Translations under genes and position numbers: made by a program
Part shown: one piece after another, positions 47,948-61,588 of the stretch
How the letters are laid out: every line of letters begins with the position of its first letter
Numbering within the stretch: the first letter of the stretch is position 1
Notes under the pieces: model-generated
Told to the model about the DNA's origin: nothing
Database searches by the model: none
The model's input: the letters and a program-made list of their open reading frames with translations, nothing else
NCBI GenBank assembly: GCA_900618425.1
Contig: UZAN01039556.1
Location: forward strand, 11,855 to 75,854
Source: Echinostoma caproni
Lineage: Eukaryota; Platyhelminthes; Trematoda; Plagiorchiida; Echinostomatidae
Reading direction: 5' to 3'
Length of the DNA: 64,000 nucleotides

Positions 47948-48088
47948 CTCTTCATAAGTTGTGTCACTTCTATAACAAAGAAGCGGTAGGTGACCGTTAA
48001 AACATAATGATGTAGTTTGGCTTGCAATACCGTAGAAAACATGTATCACGCTGGTAACCGTTAAAAACATTTGGTCTCTAGTGAGGCA
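47948..48088 (-). CDS. Candidate internal exon, unidentified protein
   Basis: A 141-base minus-strand segment, exactly 47 codons in phase 0. It has a very good acceptor ('ACTTTTATTTTTTCAG', AG at 48090-48089) and a very good donor (GAAGAG|GTAAGG at 47947). These are the best matched pair of splice signals in the window. It encodes 'VTSVIHVFYGIASQTTSLCF' and 'HLPLLCYRSDTTYEE'. The open frame extends beyond both splice sites. No neighbouring exon or family was identified. Confidence 0.38.
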
Positions 48089-48199
48089 CTGAAAAAATAA
48101 AAGTATTGACCTCGAAATCAGATAAGGACTGAAGGAATGTTTCACTGAATTTAAGAAACTATGAGAAAAATCTGATGACTGTCATATATGATAACCAGA

Positions 48200-51100
48200 A
48201 TAAAGAGAAACCAAAAGTAACATTTTTAAGACTGACTTTGATAAACTCAAACCCCGTGGAACAAGTGATCACAATCAGTGCAGTCTCATAAAACCTCTGA
48301 CGATGGGAACACAGCTACGACCAGTAGTAGCTACGAGTAATTCCCCCTCCAAACAATTCATTCCTTGATGCTCACTAAGAAGTTTGGAACTGAAGAGAAA
48401 GAAAACTCCAGGATACATCTGAAAAATTGAATGTTAAATTAACCGTAAAGCGCCCTTTTGGCATGCAGCTAATCCATCTCTAAATGGTGAACTCATAGAC
48501 GAGAACATTTTCAACCCTATCGAGTACCAAAGATCGTTAGGGTAGCTATCAGACTATTAAACCCAGTCCTGTGTAAGTATAAATAGTAACCAGTCAAAAC
48601 ACGTTGGCTGTCCTGGTCTCGAGCTGACCTGAAATGTGAATTTGATCGTGACCTCTGTGTCACATGCTGATGCCATTAACCAAATTTAAGTCAGTCTCGC
48701 CGCGTTAAAATCGGCAGAATAGCACAGACCTTATCCGTGTACCACTCACTCCCCCAAACTCCATGCATTACATCCTCACTTGTTTATCAATCCAAAGGTT
48801 ACTTAAGCCAACCAAATTTTAACTATCGATCAACCGATATACTTACTTTTTCTGCCTTAACATGACCTTACGTCGACAGTTTGTCCGAGTTCATTGAAAT
48901 ATATCGCGAATCCTTCTGATCGAAGTATAAAGAACTTCATTTTGTTAAAAAATAATAGGTGCGAATCAGCATCGATAACCGCAGTGAGGTTGTGCAGGAG
49001 TTGCGCGATAAAAGTTTGGTCAAATTAAGCGGCACTCTTGGAAGTTTATACCAGAAAATCACGGCAATTTATCTTGTCTAAAAGTATCTTTTCACGCTTC
49101 GCGAAAGAGAACTTTTCCGGTTGCATATTTGTATGGAAGCCGAACAATCCACTTAATTGATTATAACACCGTTTCACACAATAAGTCAGAAGTGGCGAAA
49201 TGTCTCAAAATGGAGTGCAAAATAACCAAAAGTCCACGTGATTTCGATTCGTGGTAGAAATAAAATATTCAGTTCAGCGCACCGATGCGCAATAGATGGA
49301 GCTAGTTGACCGTTTTGGTCATAGCGCATTTCGAACTGACTACAAAATAATCTGAGGCAACCTTCGCGGTAGGTAAATCAAATTGGCTGTGAAGCGTTAC
49401 GCAACCGGAACTGGACTTGACCGAACAGATAAAGACACAAAAAGAGAATTTGGCAAACAAGTTTCCATTAGGTATTTTCGAATGAATCATTACCTAACTG
49501 TACCATCCTATACACTAACGTTACTGTTTATTAAAAATGAATGGATCGTGTTCTATCGAACGTTATTATGAGTATGTACAGGTGTGTTTTGCTGCAAGTT
49601 ATCTCACTTTAGAATAAACCCACACTCTAGAGGTAGAGTTTCTTTTCAATTTGCAGTATATCTGCTCGGTTATTGAGTGATCCCATAGTAAAACACTTGT
49701 GAGTTCACAATTCTAACACAATCATTTTCAGATGAGTTAGGATGTTAATCATTGAATTGTCTGATAAAAATTTAATCGACGGTTTAGTGTAACCGGAGAA
49801 CTCATTTCAATGTTTTTCGAACCGTTGAAATCAAATGAGTTTCGTATATGACACTATCGCTGACGAGCATCCTTAAATCTTCATAAACATCTATGTTAAC
49901 ACTTATGTTTCCTCTAAATAAACAGTTACAATAAAAAATTTCATTTTCAGAACGATAATAAAAAACACAAAAAGTGAGATAATAAGTTCAATACTAAAAC
50001 CCAGGAAATTTCTACTGTTTTTTTAAGAAAAGTAATTGCAGCATTATCAAAGCACAAATTTGCGAGATCATTCGCTTTTACCAGTGATCTAATCCCATAC
50101 TCGCATTTACACGTGGAATTATTACGATGTGATTTGATAGCTGCATGCTAAGACACTTCAAGAGATTTGCATTCAAATTAGAACGAAAAGTGCGGCAGAG
50201 GAAACTGTCATCGTGCAATGTGGTAAAGGGGTAAAGGTAACGGTCTGTTCCCGGATCTAACGATGAAGACAAGCCTTCTGCGCCGACGGATCGATTTACG
50301 ATAACGGTGTATGGAAGGGTGTGAAGAAAGTGAACGACATTAACAAAATGGAGATAAAGATCAACCGCTCCTGACGTTTTTCGAGAAAAAGCTGGGCAGG
50401 AGCGAATCCAACAAATGTATAAAACTTTCGTACACAACTTCATCGCAGTAACATTTTATTTCGACTTAGGTTTAACTTCATTGTTTGTGAATGTACCAGA
50501 CTGCAAAATTTCGTTTGCTTGACACTTGCACTGCAACAATCGACTTCCCACTTTAGTTTGCAGCACGAGATCTCCCGAGGATGGTTCGTCCTTAGATTAC
50601 GCAAAAAGCCCTTTTTTAAATGAAAATTGAACCGGGTTAAGTTTGGGTAGAAATACGTTTGTCTGGTAATGGTTTGCATGTTTGTCAGGTAGCACATGGT
50701 AACCTTTACTGTGGAGCACAGTGTCGAACGAATACCACTCCAATTTATTTAATCAGTTCTACGAACCGATTAATACCCACGAAACTTCTCAACTGTTTTT
50801 AAAACCTGTTCGTTTAATAGATCCGTATATGCTAACTTACTATTGAGGGGCCCGCCGAAACTGACATTTCTGCGCACAGAAACAACGAGACCACGTAAAG
50901 GTGATATTAATTTTCTTTTCTAAAAACCACGATAAGCGATCATCCCCTCAAACCTCTCTAGCTTATCTCTTGGCATGTTAAAACATATTGGACTTAATTA
51001 AGATTGCTTTCTGGACATATTTTAGAATCGAAAGAAATTTTGGATGATGATCAAGCTCCAAATACTGGCAAAGATAGTCAAATACATACAGCTAGCCCCC

Positions 51101-52250
51101 AAATACGATTACCTTTCTCATAATGCGAGCCAAAAATTGTAATAAGCGTGAGACCGTGCACGTTTTACGGTTCAGTAGAGAATTGATCAGTACCCTGTAA
51201 ACATTGATTCCTAAACTGCTGTTACTTTGCGTACTTTGTGTCAGTGAACATACTGCTTTTTGAAGCAGAACAATAGGGCAGTTGACATAATGAATGGCCA
51301 AACATGTTCCACGCTGTTTGGCGTAGTCCGTGATGAGACGGCGGCCTAAAGGAAGCCCCGTCCATTGCGTCTGGTAGTCAATAAAAAATTGCCACTCTGT
51401 CTTCACAAACAGCCGTTACATAAACGGCTCGTCCAAATGTATAGGCTGAATGGTTTTTGACGCGATAAACGGCTAGGCAGATACATGTGGCGTTGAAAAT
51501 GAATTTCCCCTTTGTACTACTGTTTACATTCAGTGCAGCAGAAACTTGTTTTCGGCCGATTTCATCTACAAGCACCATCATCAGTGCATGCAGTCAACTA
51601 TAAACAAAGGAGTCACTAGACTCAAGTATCTATATAGATACGACTGTCTAGCTCACGGCAAAAGTATTCTGTTATCAGTTGCTGATGAAGCGGATTTGTA
51701 CATCAACGGCGTGAATTAGCACAATTAGAAGGGAAAATACGGGGCTCCGTTCCGCTCATCTTTTTGATGATTTTGGATCCTGAAAATGTTTTCTCACTGG
51801 TGCGTTCGATTGACATTTCACAAAAACATAACCGTTTACTCTCCCGCTCCTGAACTTTCATGTGGGATATCTAGTTAAATTTATGTATACCGTAATATAA
51901 CAGAATCAGTTCCGTCCGTTATTACCGATCAGTGACTGATTTCTGCCCCCACATATATGTAAATCACAGCATTGCACATAATCAAAATTGAAGTGCCTGT
52001 GATACAAAATATAGCTCTTGCAGCGGTCCACTCTTCGATTTCGCTGGAAATATATCTGTTAGTAGATTCTGTGGGGTTGAGTCTATAGTGAAATAATGTT
52101 CTGTCATATAGTACTTCAGTCGTCGAGAAAATCTAACGTTCCATCTGTACCCTGGATTCAGTTAAATCCGCCGTCCTACGGTGACTTTCAACTTAATCTT
52201 GACGCTAGATATGCCCGAAAATGAATTGAATGTATCTATCAATGATACGT
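48200..52250. other. Gene-poor DNA
   Basis: No assignable gene. Minus-strand frames at 50078-50443 (121 codons), 50440-50697, 51092-51406 and 51378-51581 are open but match no family and lack a clear splice pair. A moderately GC-richer stretch near 48.6-48.8 kb could be an old repeat, but no motif is readable. Confidence 0.35.
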
Positions 52251-52261
52251 TGGTAAAAAGT

Positions 52262-52371
52262 AGATAAAAATATAGTATATATATATATATTATATTATTA
52301 TTATTATATTATATTGTTATTATTATATTATATTATGCATATAATATATAATATATATAAAAATATATATA
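52262..52371. repeat. AT microsatellite (TA, TTA and related units)
   Basis: About 110 bases of almost pure A and T, mixing (TA)n, (TTA)n and ATATT units. It directly abuts the 3' side of the CR1-like fragment on the minus strand and could be an expanded 3' tail of that element or an independent microsatellite. Confidence 0.9.
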
Positions 52372-52379
52372 ACCTGAAA

Positions 52380-53290
52380 AAGTTGGGAGGCGGAGGGAAA
52401 AACGATGGCCAGGGTCAGCTATGTGATTAACTTAAGTGTACCACTTCAATTCAAATTCAAAGTTTCAACATGCGAAAACCTTACAAACACTTCGCTTATC
52501 AAATGCCATAGGGTTTTACGCTTTGGGTTCGGAACACGATTGACATGAACACAGTTAGTCCATGTACGTGATAAGCACGGGAGACTATATTATGCAACTG
52601 AGTGTTGAAACCTGTTTCCTAGAACATCATCAGTCTGATGCTTGAAAGATACTAATGTTGCCGCACCGACCACGTGAGGCGGTAGAGAGTTTCATGTGCT
52701 GCATACTCCGACAGCCAACGAATGGCCTCTGCAATCAAGAAGGATCTGTTGGATTAATAACTTCAGTGAATACCCTCTGAGATTGATATTGGTTGATAGA
52801 ACTAAAAGAGATATGCATGGATGTTTGGGCTGTTGGAAAATCCGCTACAGTAAGATCACATCACCTCTGATTTGACAATATTGGGACGAGTTTAACCCCA
52901 ATAGCTGTAATCTTTTCATATAGGTTTGGAATGTAGAACCTAGACCAACTTGGTAGCTATTCTGTGCGAACATTCGAGCGCCTTACAATCTCGCCGGAGC
53001 GCTGGGTTTCAGGCCTGAATTGAGTATTCAGTGTATGGACGGATGAGAAAACTTTCACTGATCTTCACATATTCAAACTGTTGCTCAGAAGCTGAAAGTT
53101 CTTTTCTTCACATAAGAAGACTACGTCACTTCCTTTCTGATTTGACGATGATAAGAGCTGCTGTTGACCAATGCGTTCTACCTATACCCTTTTCTTGTGT
53201 CCCTGATTTGTTGATGGTCTAATTCAAGATGCTGAGGCGTGGCCACTCACCGACCAACTGTGTTTCACAAGTTCATTTATAATGTCTGAT
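52380..53290 (-). mobile_element. CR1/Jockey-like retrotransposon 3' fragment, copy 3 (same family as copy 1)
   Basis: Minus-strand relic of the last part of pol. Reading down from about 53040: 'FLIRPYTEYSIQA', 'NPALRRDCKALE', 'RLQLLGLNSSQYCQIRGDVI', 'RIFQQPKHP', then 'LLDCRGHSLAVGVCST' and 'NSLPPHVVGAATLVSFKHQ' (about 52745-52640). These align block by block with the tail of copy 1 (RPHTEYALQAWNP, YRRIRGDLILVYRIM, TTWNSLPAHVV). Stops and frame changes are frequent. The endonuclease and RT core are absent, so it is a 5'-truncated copy, the usual outcome of incomplete target-primed reverse transcription. Its 3' end lies next to the AT microsatellite. Confidence 0.85.
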
Positions 53291-53299
53291 AGACATCCG

Positions 53300-56200
53300 T
53301 GATGCTCATATCCTTGCTTGCTTGAAGTTTAATGACAACACTTTATCTGGTTGAACTCGTTATTTACAATTTGACCACCCTTCCACCCGTACCAAATGCA
53401 AACTAACCCTACCTTTTATATCTACCTACAGAAACATTTTGGTACCCAACGTTGCCCAGATACTGACAGACGTGAAGTGTGTTTACTCAGAGCTTAGTAA
53501 TGCATCTAGTAGTTAATTTATATTGTTGAACGGTTGATATCCCAAAAGTCGACTATTTCGCCCGTATTGTAAAGATGGTCTACTTTTGACTGATAGCCTG
53601 TATATAATTCGCTAAATCTTCAACACAATATAGTACAATAAGATAAAATGCAGCCATGTTTGCAGTCGAATCACCGCGGATCCGCCGTACAAAACGAAAT
53701 AGACCTTCCATGTTATATTATGTCAACTGTTCAGGAAACCTTTCGAACATTACTACTGATGTGAAATTATTACTTACGTTGCAAAGCAATATCTATTTTG
53801 TACGCAGAAAGGGGTGATTAATTCTAATTTCATGACATCTTGGAGTAGACTGAATGATTTATTGTTCTTATTACAAAGAAGACAAGGAGATCTCTAAACT
53901 TTAAGGCAAGTGATCAAGTGAAATTTAATAACTATTTTTCAGTTGTTAATTTTTCAACAGTCATACATCGTGGTTTACCAATAATCATCTCACCTCAGCC
54001 TAACACTCACTTCTTTATTGTAATACTAAACCCTTTTAGCCGTGACGTGATCAGCTGGATTACTTTTGCTATTTAGCGAAGTAAAGACGATTTCAGTTCA
54101 TGTACCTACGGTAGATTCTCGAGATTTGTTCATTATGAACTACTAGGTATCAATTTATGCTACGCCAGGTTTTAGATACAGAGAATTAACTTCATGATCT
54201 TGGCCGGTGTAACCACCATATTACGCGTATTACCGCATTCTTGTGGACTGTATTTAAATCAGCTTTTACCAGTTAGAAAAACCCTCTGTTAGTTTCCGAT
54301 CGGTCCACAACCACCCATCCATCACCATTTTCACAACAGGGTACTGGTACACTTCCATTACGAGGTAGCTTTCTAAGTGCTTGTCTGTGTTGTTTAATTA
54401 GGATTGTGTGTTGGGCAGACCGTTTTTCCAAGCCTGTTATTTTTCCTAATTTTCGGCAAGCAGATAAACCTTGAATTTAGTGAGATTTTCTTCTTTGGGG
54501 AACAGTTTCTTCCTTCTTCCAGCTGTTGTAATCGGATAATAATATCATAGAATTTTTAACTTTGCTGTCAATACTGAATTAAGAAGGATGTTTTTAGAAA
54601 CAGCTGTCAACATTTTAATCTCATTGACGAGATCAGTGAGGAAATCTCTTCTAGGATTTTCTGTACACGGCATAATCAGTCTTCATTATCCGATTGAGTC
54701 TAATGAAACCACAAAATCAATAACGAAATCAGTAACGGATTGTGATATGAAACAGTGCTTTTTCAAACATGTTTCGCTTGTGACTTAAACTGTAATCATC
54801 ATCCGTTACATCACACCTGCACAGCAATCAGAGCCTATTCGTTGCATTTCTGTGTCTTTTTGGTTCTCTCATTGGCGGTTGTATACAGCTTTTTTCGAAC
54901 ATGGAAAGAAACTGGAACTGAAATCTGCCAAACGGTTGTCAGGTTTCTGTTGTTATTCCTTCAGTTGGCGGTTTCATGTCAGAATTAAATATTACACAGA
55001 AGTTCTTTTTTATGTGTGAAATTTCAGCCTGTGATTGATACTCTCGGAAGAAAACAATAATTATTGGGCTAAAAAGCCGTCCATTGCTCCCGCCTGACCA
55101 TCGAACACCCGCCGAAAATCATAAGCGTCATACAAGTTGGTTTATTTTGGAGATTACAAACATGTTACTCCAACATTTGACAGTAGTTAAATGATAATAA
55201 GCGAAGTGTGATTTTATGCCCGTTGTGGTGAAGGGTTTTCAGAATCAAAGAGAAATTGCCTGCACACGATTACTGCTGTAAAACAGTAACTTTATCCTTC
55301 TTCAGTTGAACTCATACATGAACGTTAAAAAATGTTTTACTACAAATGGAAGGCTTTATTCGCCGAGCGATTGAACTCAGATCTTGATGTAAACACAGTT
55401 CGAACCCTCGAGTCACACAATTAAATCCCATGGTTTTTGAAAACTGATCGTTGCTACTCTAGTTTACCTATACATTCACAGATGTGTATAATACGTAAGT
55501 TTCAACAATATGCCGATAAATTCGTTTCTTGGAGCTTCTATCTAATGAATAAAAATAAGAATATACGATCACGTAATCCAAACAAGTTCAACAGGAGAAC
55601 ACGAAATATTAAGTTTATTTCATGGTTAGAAATGATATCGTTGAACCGATTGATTATGGCTGTCAATACAAAAAATAGAATAGATTTGTGTCTGGGTTCG
55701 TAAGCCCTTATGAGGACATTTTTAAATTTATTTGTCAAACAAAACCTATGTTCATGAAGAGAAATCCTGTTTTTATATTACTGTTTTTGCGTGCTGGTGA
55801 TCCACGGAATTTGATCATCTTCCGTAGACCGGAAATAGAAAAAAATGTAATCCCATTCTTTTTTTTCAAAAAATTCGAAGTTGCTGTCCATAAAGAAAGC
55901 TTTTCACTATATCAAAGATCTGAACAAGAAAACCAGTTATATTGAACACAAATAGCACTAGAAAATTGGAACGTTCAACAGCATCAAAATAGTCAGTAGA
56001 TCACTTTGTTTCGTCTCGATAATCTGGGTAAGAGAAATCCTGAACGCCCATTGATATCAACAGTATATGGTAATTTCTATTATTCACCTGCTACAAACTG
56101 GACCTGTTCAAACATTCATAGGTTATTGTCGGGACAAGTGCGTAGGAGTTCCGATGAGAACAATTCAAATTAAAGGAAAATAAGACTTGAAACAAGGAAC

Positions 56201-59200
56201 GTGTTGGGAAATACCAATACCAGAAAAATCAAGAAGATAAGCATAACCGCNNNNNNNNNNNNNNNNNNNNNNNNNNNNNNNNNNNNNNNNNNNNNNNNNN
56301 NNNNNNNNNNNNNNNNNNNNNNNNNNNNNNNNNNNNNNNNNNNNNNNNNNNNNNNNNNNNNNNNNNNNNNNNNNNNNNNNNNNNNNNNNNNNNNNNNNNN
56401 NNNNNNNNNNNNNNNNNNNNNNNNNNNNNNNNNNNNNNNNNNNNNNNNNNNNNNNNNNNNNNNNNNNNNNNNNNNNNNNNNNNNNNNNNNNNNNNNNNNN
56501 NNNNNNNNNNNNNNNNNNNNNNNNNNNNNNNNNNNNNNNNNNNNNNNNNNNNNNNNNNNNNNNNNNNNNNNNNNNNNNNNNNNNNNNNNNNNNNNNNNNN
56601 NNNNNNNNNNNNNNNNNNNNNNNNNNNNNNNNNNNNNNNNNNNNNNNNNNNNNNNNNNNNNNNNNNNNCTGCAGAGTAGCTAATTCTTGAACATCAGGGC
56701 ATAATATTTGGTCCAGACAAAATAGATCGAGGAATAAACGACCACAAAAAATTTATCTTTGAAAACATGCCGAAGAGCCAAACAGCTTCCGGTGACGTCT
56801 GTCTCTCTATTTTTGTTGTGGTTGTTTTTCCATTAAGACTAATGTGCATGCGACAAATTGCCTGCTAAAGATAAACACGGACTGAACCGCCCATATAACC
56901 ACAGACATCCACTAACGGAAATCATTCCGAAGTTTCACGTGTCATAACTAGTCTCCCCTCTGGCGTTTCATTTGACCACGGACTCAAAAGTGCCTAACTT
57001 TATCGAAATCGTTTTTATTTTCGTACCGATACGACTGCTTGCTAGTTCCGCGGTATGCTGGTGGTCGCTAATTTAATTTTCCGTCAGGTACGCTTCGCTG
57101 ATTCTGTGTGCAACAGTGATAGAGTGATTGAGAACGACTAGTAGGAACTGTAGATGTGCATGCTAAAGACGGCCAAATTAATCAAACATTACAGTCCATG
57201 GTTTGCACTTCAAAGTGAAATTCTCTTTATTGCGAGGCTTACCACGTTACTTTTCCCTGATCAATCATATGCAGTCCCAAGTTATTCGTTCAGAAAATCG
57301 TTTTCAGTACTTCCTTTGACTTTGAACTTTCATTTCAATTCAAGATGTTTACTGGTTTATGCATTACTTTTCTATTAATTGATCAATCTCTGATATGCAT
57401 TTATTTAAACCTGATATGATAGTACTCAGTGGTAAAACAAAGAGTATTGAATAAAACATTGAACCATTTGTTAGATAGGATTACAATTCTTTGGGATAAG
57501 GGTTTAGAAAAAGTAACAATCTATGAAATTCAAAATGATTATTTTTAATCTTTCTTTTCAAACGACTTCTCAGTAAACGAACACAAAAGAACTACAGGTT
57601 TTACAGGCTGGTATTTTATGTGCAGGCATAAAATCTGTAGAAAAAGAAAACACGGAAATTGATAAATAAAAAGGCTGAATTTGTTGGGCAAATCCAATGA
57701 CTAAACATCTTCGATTTCGAAGAAAGCTCTTATAGGGAATCAGAACAATGCAGTTGGCTTAATTTTTCAAAGGTAAAATTGTTCGGGTTGCTTATGGATC
57801 TATGGCGGTTCTCGTGCAATGCATTGAAAATCAACAGGACACAAATACTGCGAAAAACAACAAAGGCGTTGCCTTTATACGAAGTTTTCTATCAACCGGA
57901 AGCACAGACTAGCTTCAGGAAATGTTTTCCCACACAAATGAAACCTGACCAATAGACTTGATATGTGGAAGGAACAATCAACTCACTGTATGGATAACAA
58001 ATACCCGTGATGATTTCATCTGATACAACCATACCAGTCAGTGGACCGGAAGTGCAAAGTTCCATGATAGACGCCCAGAAACAATTATCCGCATTTTATC
58101 TCTTGCTTACTGCTAAAACCGTGAACTGAACAAGAATGCTCACAGTAAGAAATATGCGCTTCTGTTTTAAACAAAACGAACGATATTAACAAAAGCATAC
58201 TCAGTAGGACGTGATTTTTCTACTACAAACATGATAGTAAGGCTTTCGTAGGGTAATTTATGCGAGCGGACATTACTTTTGCAATCTTTTATTTTGGGTA
58301 AAGCGAAGGGGGAGGGACTTAGCTATAAAGCCAATACACCAAGTTCAATATCGAATTTCTTGAAAAGAGTGTAGTAAACTTGCCAAGGCAAGCAATAAAA
58401 TATTTGATAAAAGTATAAACTGTCATGGTATGGGCATGCATTGAATGAGTTCTAAGTAGCCAGTTCAGCCCTGTGTTGTATCTCTAGTAGTAATATGTTA
58501 ACATAGATAACCCCATATGATAAGGCAATGCCAATGAGTGATATTTTATGAACAGGTAAGAAGAGTGAGAACACAGAGGTAGCTTGCATCACGTTGTTGG
58601 AGAGGAAACAACCGGCTTTCAGCACCGCTGCAGTGATCAATCAATAACTGTCAATGATTGAGAAAATCTTATATTATTAGATTAAACCGGTTTTAAAAAA
58701 ACTATTTATTTTTTCATACAAAATAAAGAGCACTGTATATTTGACTAAAACCAAGATATCGGTGGAAGCGTTCGCTACATCAAAATATTCGATCGTGATT
58801 ATGCAGATACAGGGCATGTGAAATCAAACCGTTTTTGATCTATTTCATTTGATCAAGCATTTGAATTTCACTATCAAATGGGACTACATCAAATTATTTG
58901 AAATACAATTTCTCATGAGCCCCAATTGAATATGGCTCTGAAATTGACGACACCAGTCGTCGTTTTAAGGGCTCTGGAATTCTAATCATGAGTGGTTCAG
59001 ATGATATTTATAAATGCCGGTTGTGATCAAAATAAAATTTGATTCTGTTTTAATTTATCGGGAATATTACGTTAAAGTGAGTTACTGAGAACGGTCATTC
59101 CGTATAAATATACATTCCATATTTGTTTACTAAGGATTTTTTTTCGCCATTATTGACTGATCTGTAACTAATAATTGACCAACGAGCAATTGGCGGTATA

Positions 59201-61400
59201 CTTATATGGACGGTGGTTAGAGGATCTCAAAACTTCAGAACCTATAGCTAGAAAATAGAACGCGGGGATATTTTACTAGTTTCGACTTTTATCAATGTAG
59301 TGTTGTTGTGACATTCAACCAAAGAAGGGCATTGATGTACTGGTTGTATAGGATATCATCCAGCAAATCATGATTCACCGGGTTTGTAACATGGACAAAA
59401 GCTTCAGTCTCCTCTTATTGAAAACTTCAATAAAATGACTACAGTGTCATCAGCAGTACCGACGAAATTAATAAACTACCCCCAGCACGAACAAACTCTG
59501 AACTTTCAAATATTACACTCATTATTCCTGGCCCTTTTATTAGTCGTTCTTACCACCTCGTAAAACAGTGCATTTTGTGAAGATTGCGAATTTCACACAA
59601 CTGCTCTTGACTCAGTCCACATTTCATCCAACGCATCATACCCTCCGCACGTGCAATAATACAAAATTTCACTATCGGAAGAGCTCAATAGGATTGCTTG
59701 GGATTAGCTTTTATCTCCAAGTTACTAGCCGTGGAAAGCACCGATGTGCTTGTGCGCGGAATAATTGTTCCAAAATATCTGACGTCTTAAATTAGTGCAT
59801 TAATTACGCTAATGGTGAATCCAGGTACGCATTGCACCTTTGTGAAGTATTATTGTAATAAAATTGGTTTACTGCACAGAGAAAACAAGAAATACTCACA
59901 TGCAGACAGGGTGGAAATCAGTGAATTTAGGATGTAATAACTGTGCCCTATAGAAATGTTAAAGCACTATTCCAGAACGAGGTAAGTTAGAAAAAGCTCC
60001 ATAGATTTTGAAATGAATATGTGACTTTGGAAATCAAATTTCCAACCAGTCGGAGAGGATTTAGTGAACAAATCATAAATTTTGATTGTTCCGTTTCTGT
60101 ATGGACTGCATAAAATCAAAGCTGTGTTAGTAGCATAAATTGCTGACTCATTCGTATTCACTTTTTTCGTTCACAATGCCGCGAATCTTTGATGTCTGAT
60201 GATGCTTGCACACTTATTGGTCATCTACCTCACGACGGATACCGTTTCACTTGATAAATATGTTGTGTGTGCTCTATCGCGCAATATCGTCTGCGTGTGT
60301 GTCTGATTCGGGGCAGCAAATGTGATTCTGTCTCCAATCAGAATAATGTGAGCTAACTGGAACGCACAAAAAGGGTTTCGCAAAGCTGAGTCATCCATTT
60401 GGGTTGTTAGACTGTGAAATGAAATCGTAGCTGATTTAATAGTTTTTGATTCAATAAATTTTCAGGTATCATCACCCCACTGTTCGGCCGTTGATCGAAT
60501 TGGCGCAAACGTGTGAGGATATTTGAACACTATTAAAACGTTGTTTGAAAAACCATTTTCAATCAACCAACGATTTATCCAGATTTATTGCAATGAACTC
60601 AGATAGGGAATCACCTTTCGAGTTGAATTTGATCACGCTACAAACCCACAACGGTTGGCATTACCTTTGAGGTCACCTAAGTGTTTGCTTACATTGCTTT
60701 CAGTCGATACCAGGAGAAGGTAAAAGTCACGGTTGATTTTCAATAAAAATCAACCGGATTTTTATACTCCTGCATGCAATTCTGTGAAGGAGCTCTAAGA
60801 GAGAAATGCTAGATTTATTTACATTGCTGCTAAACTTTAGTTTATCTTTTTAATTTTATATTTTATTATTAATGTTTGAATCTACATCGTTTCAACTCAA
60901 TCTATGGCAAGTGGTAATGATGTTATTTTCAGCCCATCTTCTGTGGTGCCTTATCTTGCCCGATTTCTGGTTAACTCAGTGCCTCTGAACCGGACTAACT
61001 CATATGGTAATTTTTTCCTTGCTTACCACAATTACTGTGTAATTTTGGTTAACCATAGATTTTGACTTAGTGGCTGCTGAATATTCACCTTTTTGCCTGC
61101 ATAAAGCAAATNAAATCATTGTTGATCTATGCCTCCTCACCCGGGAAATGTCGAGTCATGAAGTTCGAACTCAACACCGTTGTACATATTTTCTTCATCA
61201 TATTCCTCGAGAAGGACGTCATCCCCTCTCCTCCTCTCTTTCTCCCCAAAAGTAACTTTCTTCAGTATGTTCAATGAAAACGAAGTATAAAATCTTGGTT
61301 TTTACCGTCTGTGCTTTTCCTTAAAATGGTCGATGAAATGTATTAGTTCACATGGCCAATGAACGAGNAATGTGTTTAAACAATCCATGTGAGCAAGTTG
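53300..61400. other. Gene-poor DNA with one gap
   Basis: Apart from the 418-N gap at 56251 and two single N's, I see nothing assignable. Short open plus-strand frames cluster at 54588-54988 and 55437-55945 and minus-strand ones at 58452-58640 and 59967-60161. They carry no recognisable motif or convincing splice pair. No retroelement block was found. Confidence 0.38.
56251..56668. other. Assembly gap (418 N)
   Basis: An unbroken run of N. Unlike the gap at 30.4 kb, I see no duplication of the flanking sequence on its two sides. Confidence 0.99.
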
Positions 61401-61471
61401 TAGGTTAGATTGCTCATCGTTTTAGAAAACAAATCGGAGAAAACGGAACACTCTGAGGAGTTTCCTCATAC

Positions 61472-61588
61472 ATGGGAACCGCTCCGCCACGAATGCAATT
61501 GACTGTTTTTATTTTTTCCGTTATGGGCTCTAGCACGCAGGGCAGTACCATTTTTCGAGACAGCCTTGTCCTTTTCAACCAAGATTTG
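61472..61588 (-). CDS. Candidate internal exon, unidentified protein
   Basis: A 117-base minus-strand segment, exactly 39 codons in phase 0 at both ends. It has an acceptor ('AAATTCATTTACAG', AG at 61590-61589) and a GTATGA donor (61471 on). It encodes a basic, polar stretch ('QILVEKDKAVSKNGTALRAR', then His, Ser and Lys). A second frame in the same segment is also open, so the coding call is not unique. It lies downstream of the terminal exon at 62.3 kb on the same strand and so would belong to another gene. Confidence 0.28.

Noticed and set aside
55394..55408. B-box-like 'GTTCGAACC'
   Set aside because: No A box upstream and no acceptor-stem pairing; not a tRNA or an identifiable SINE head.
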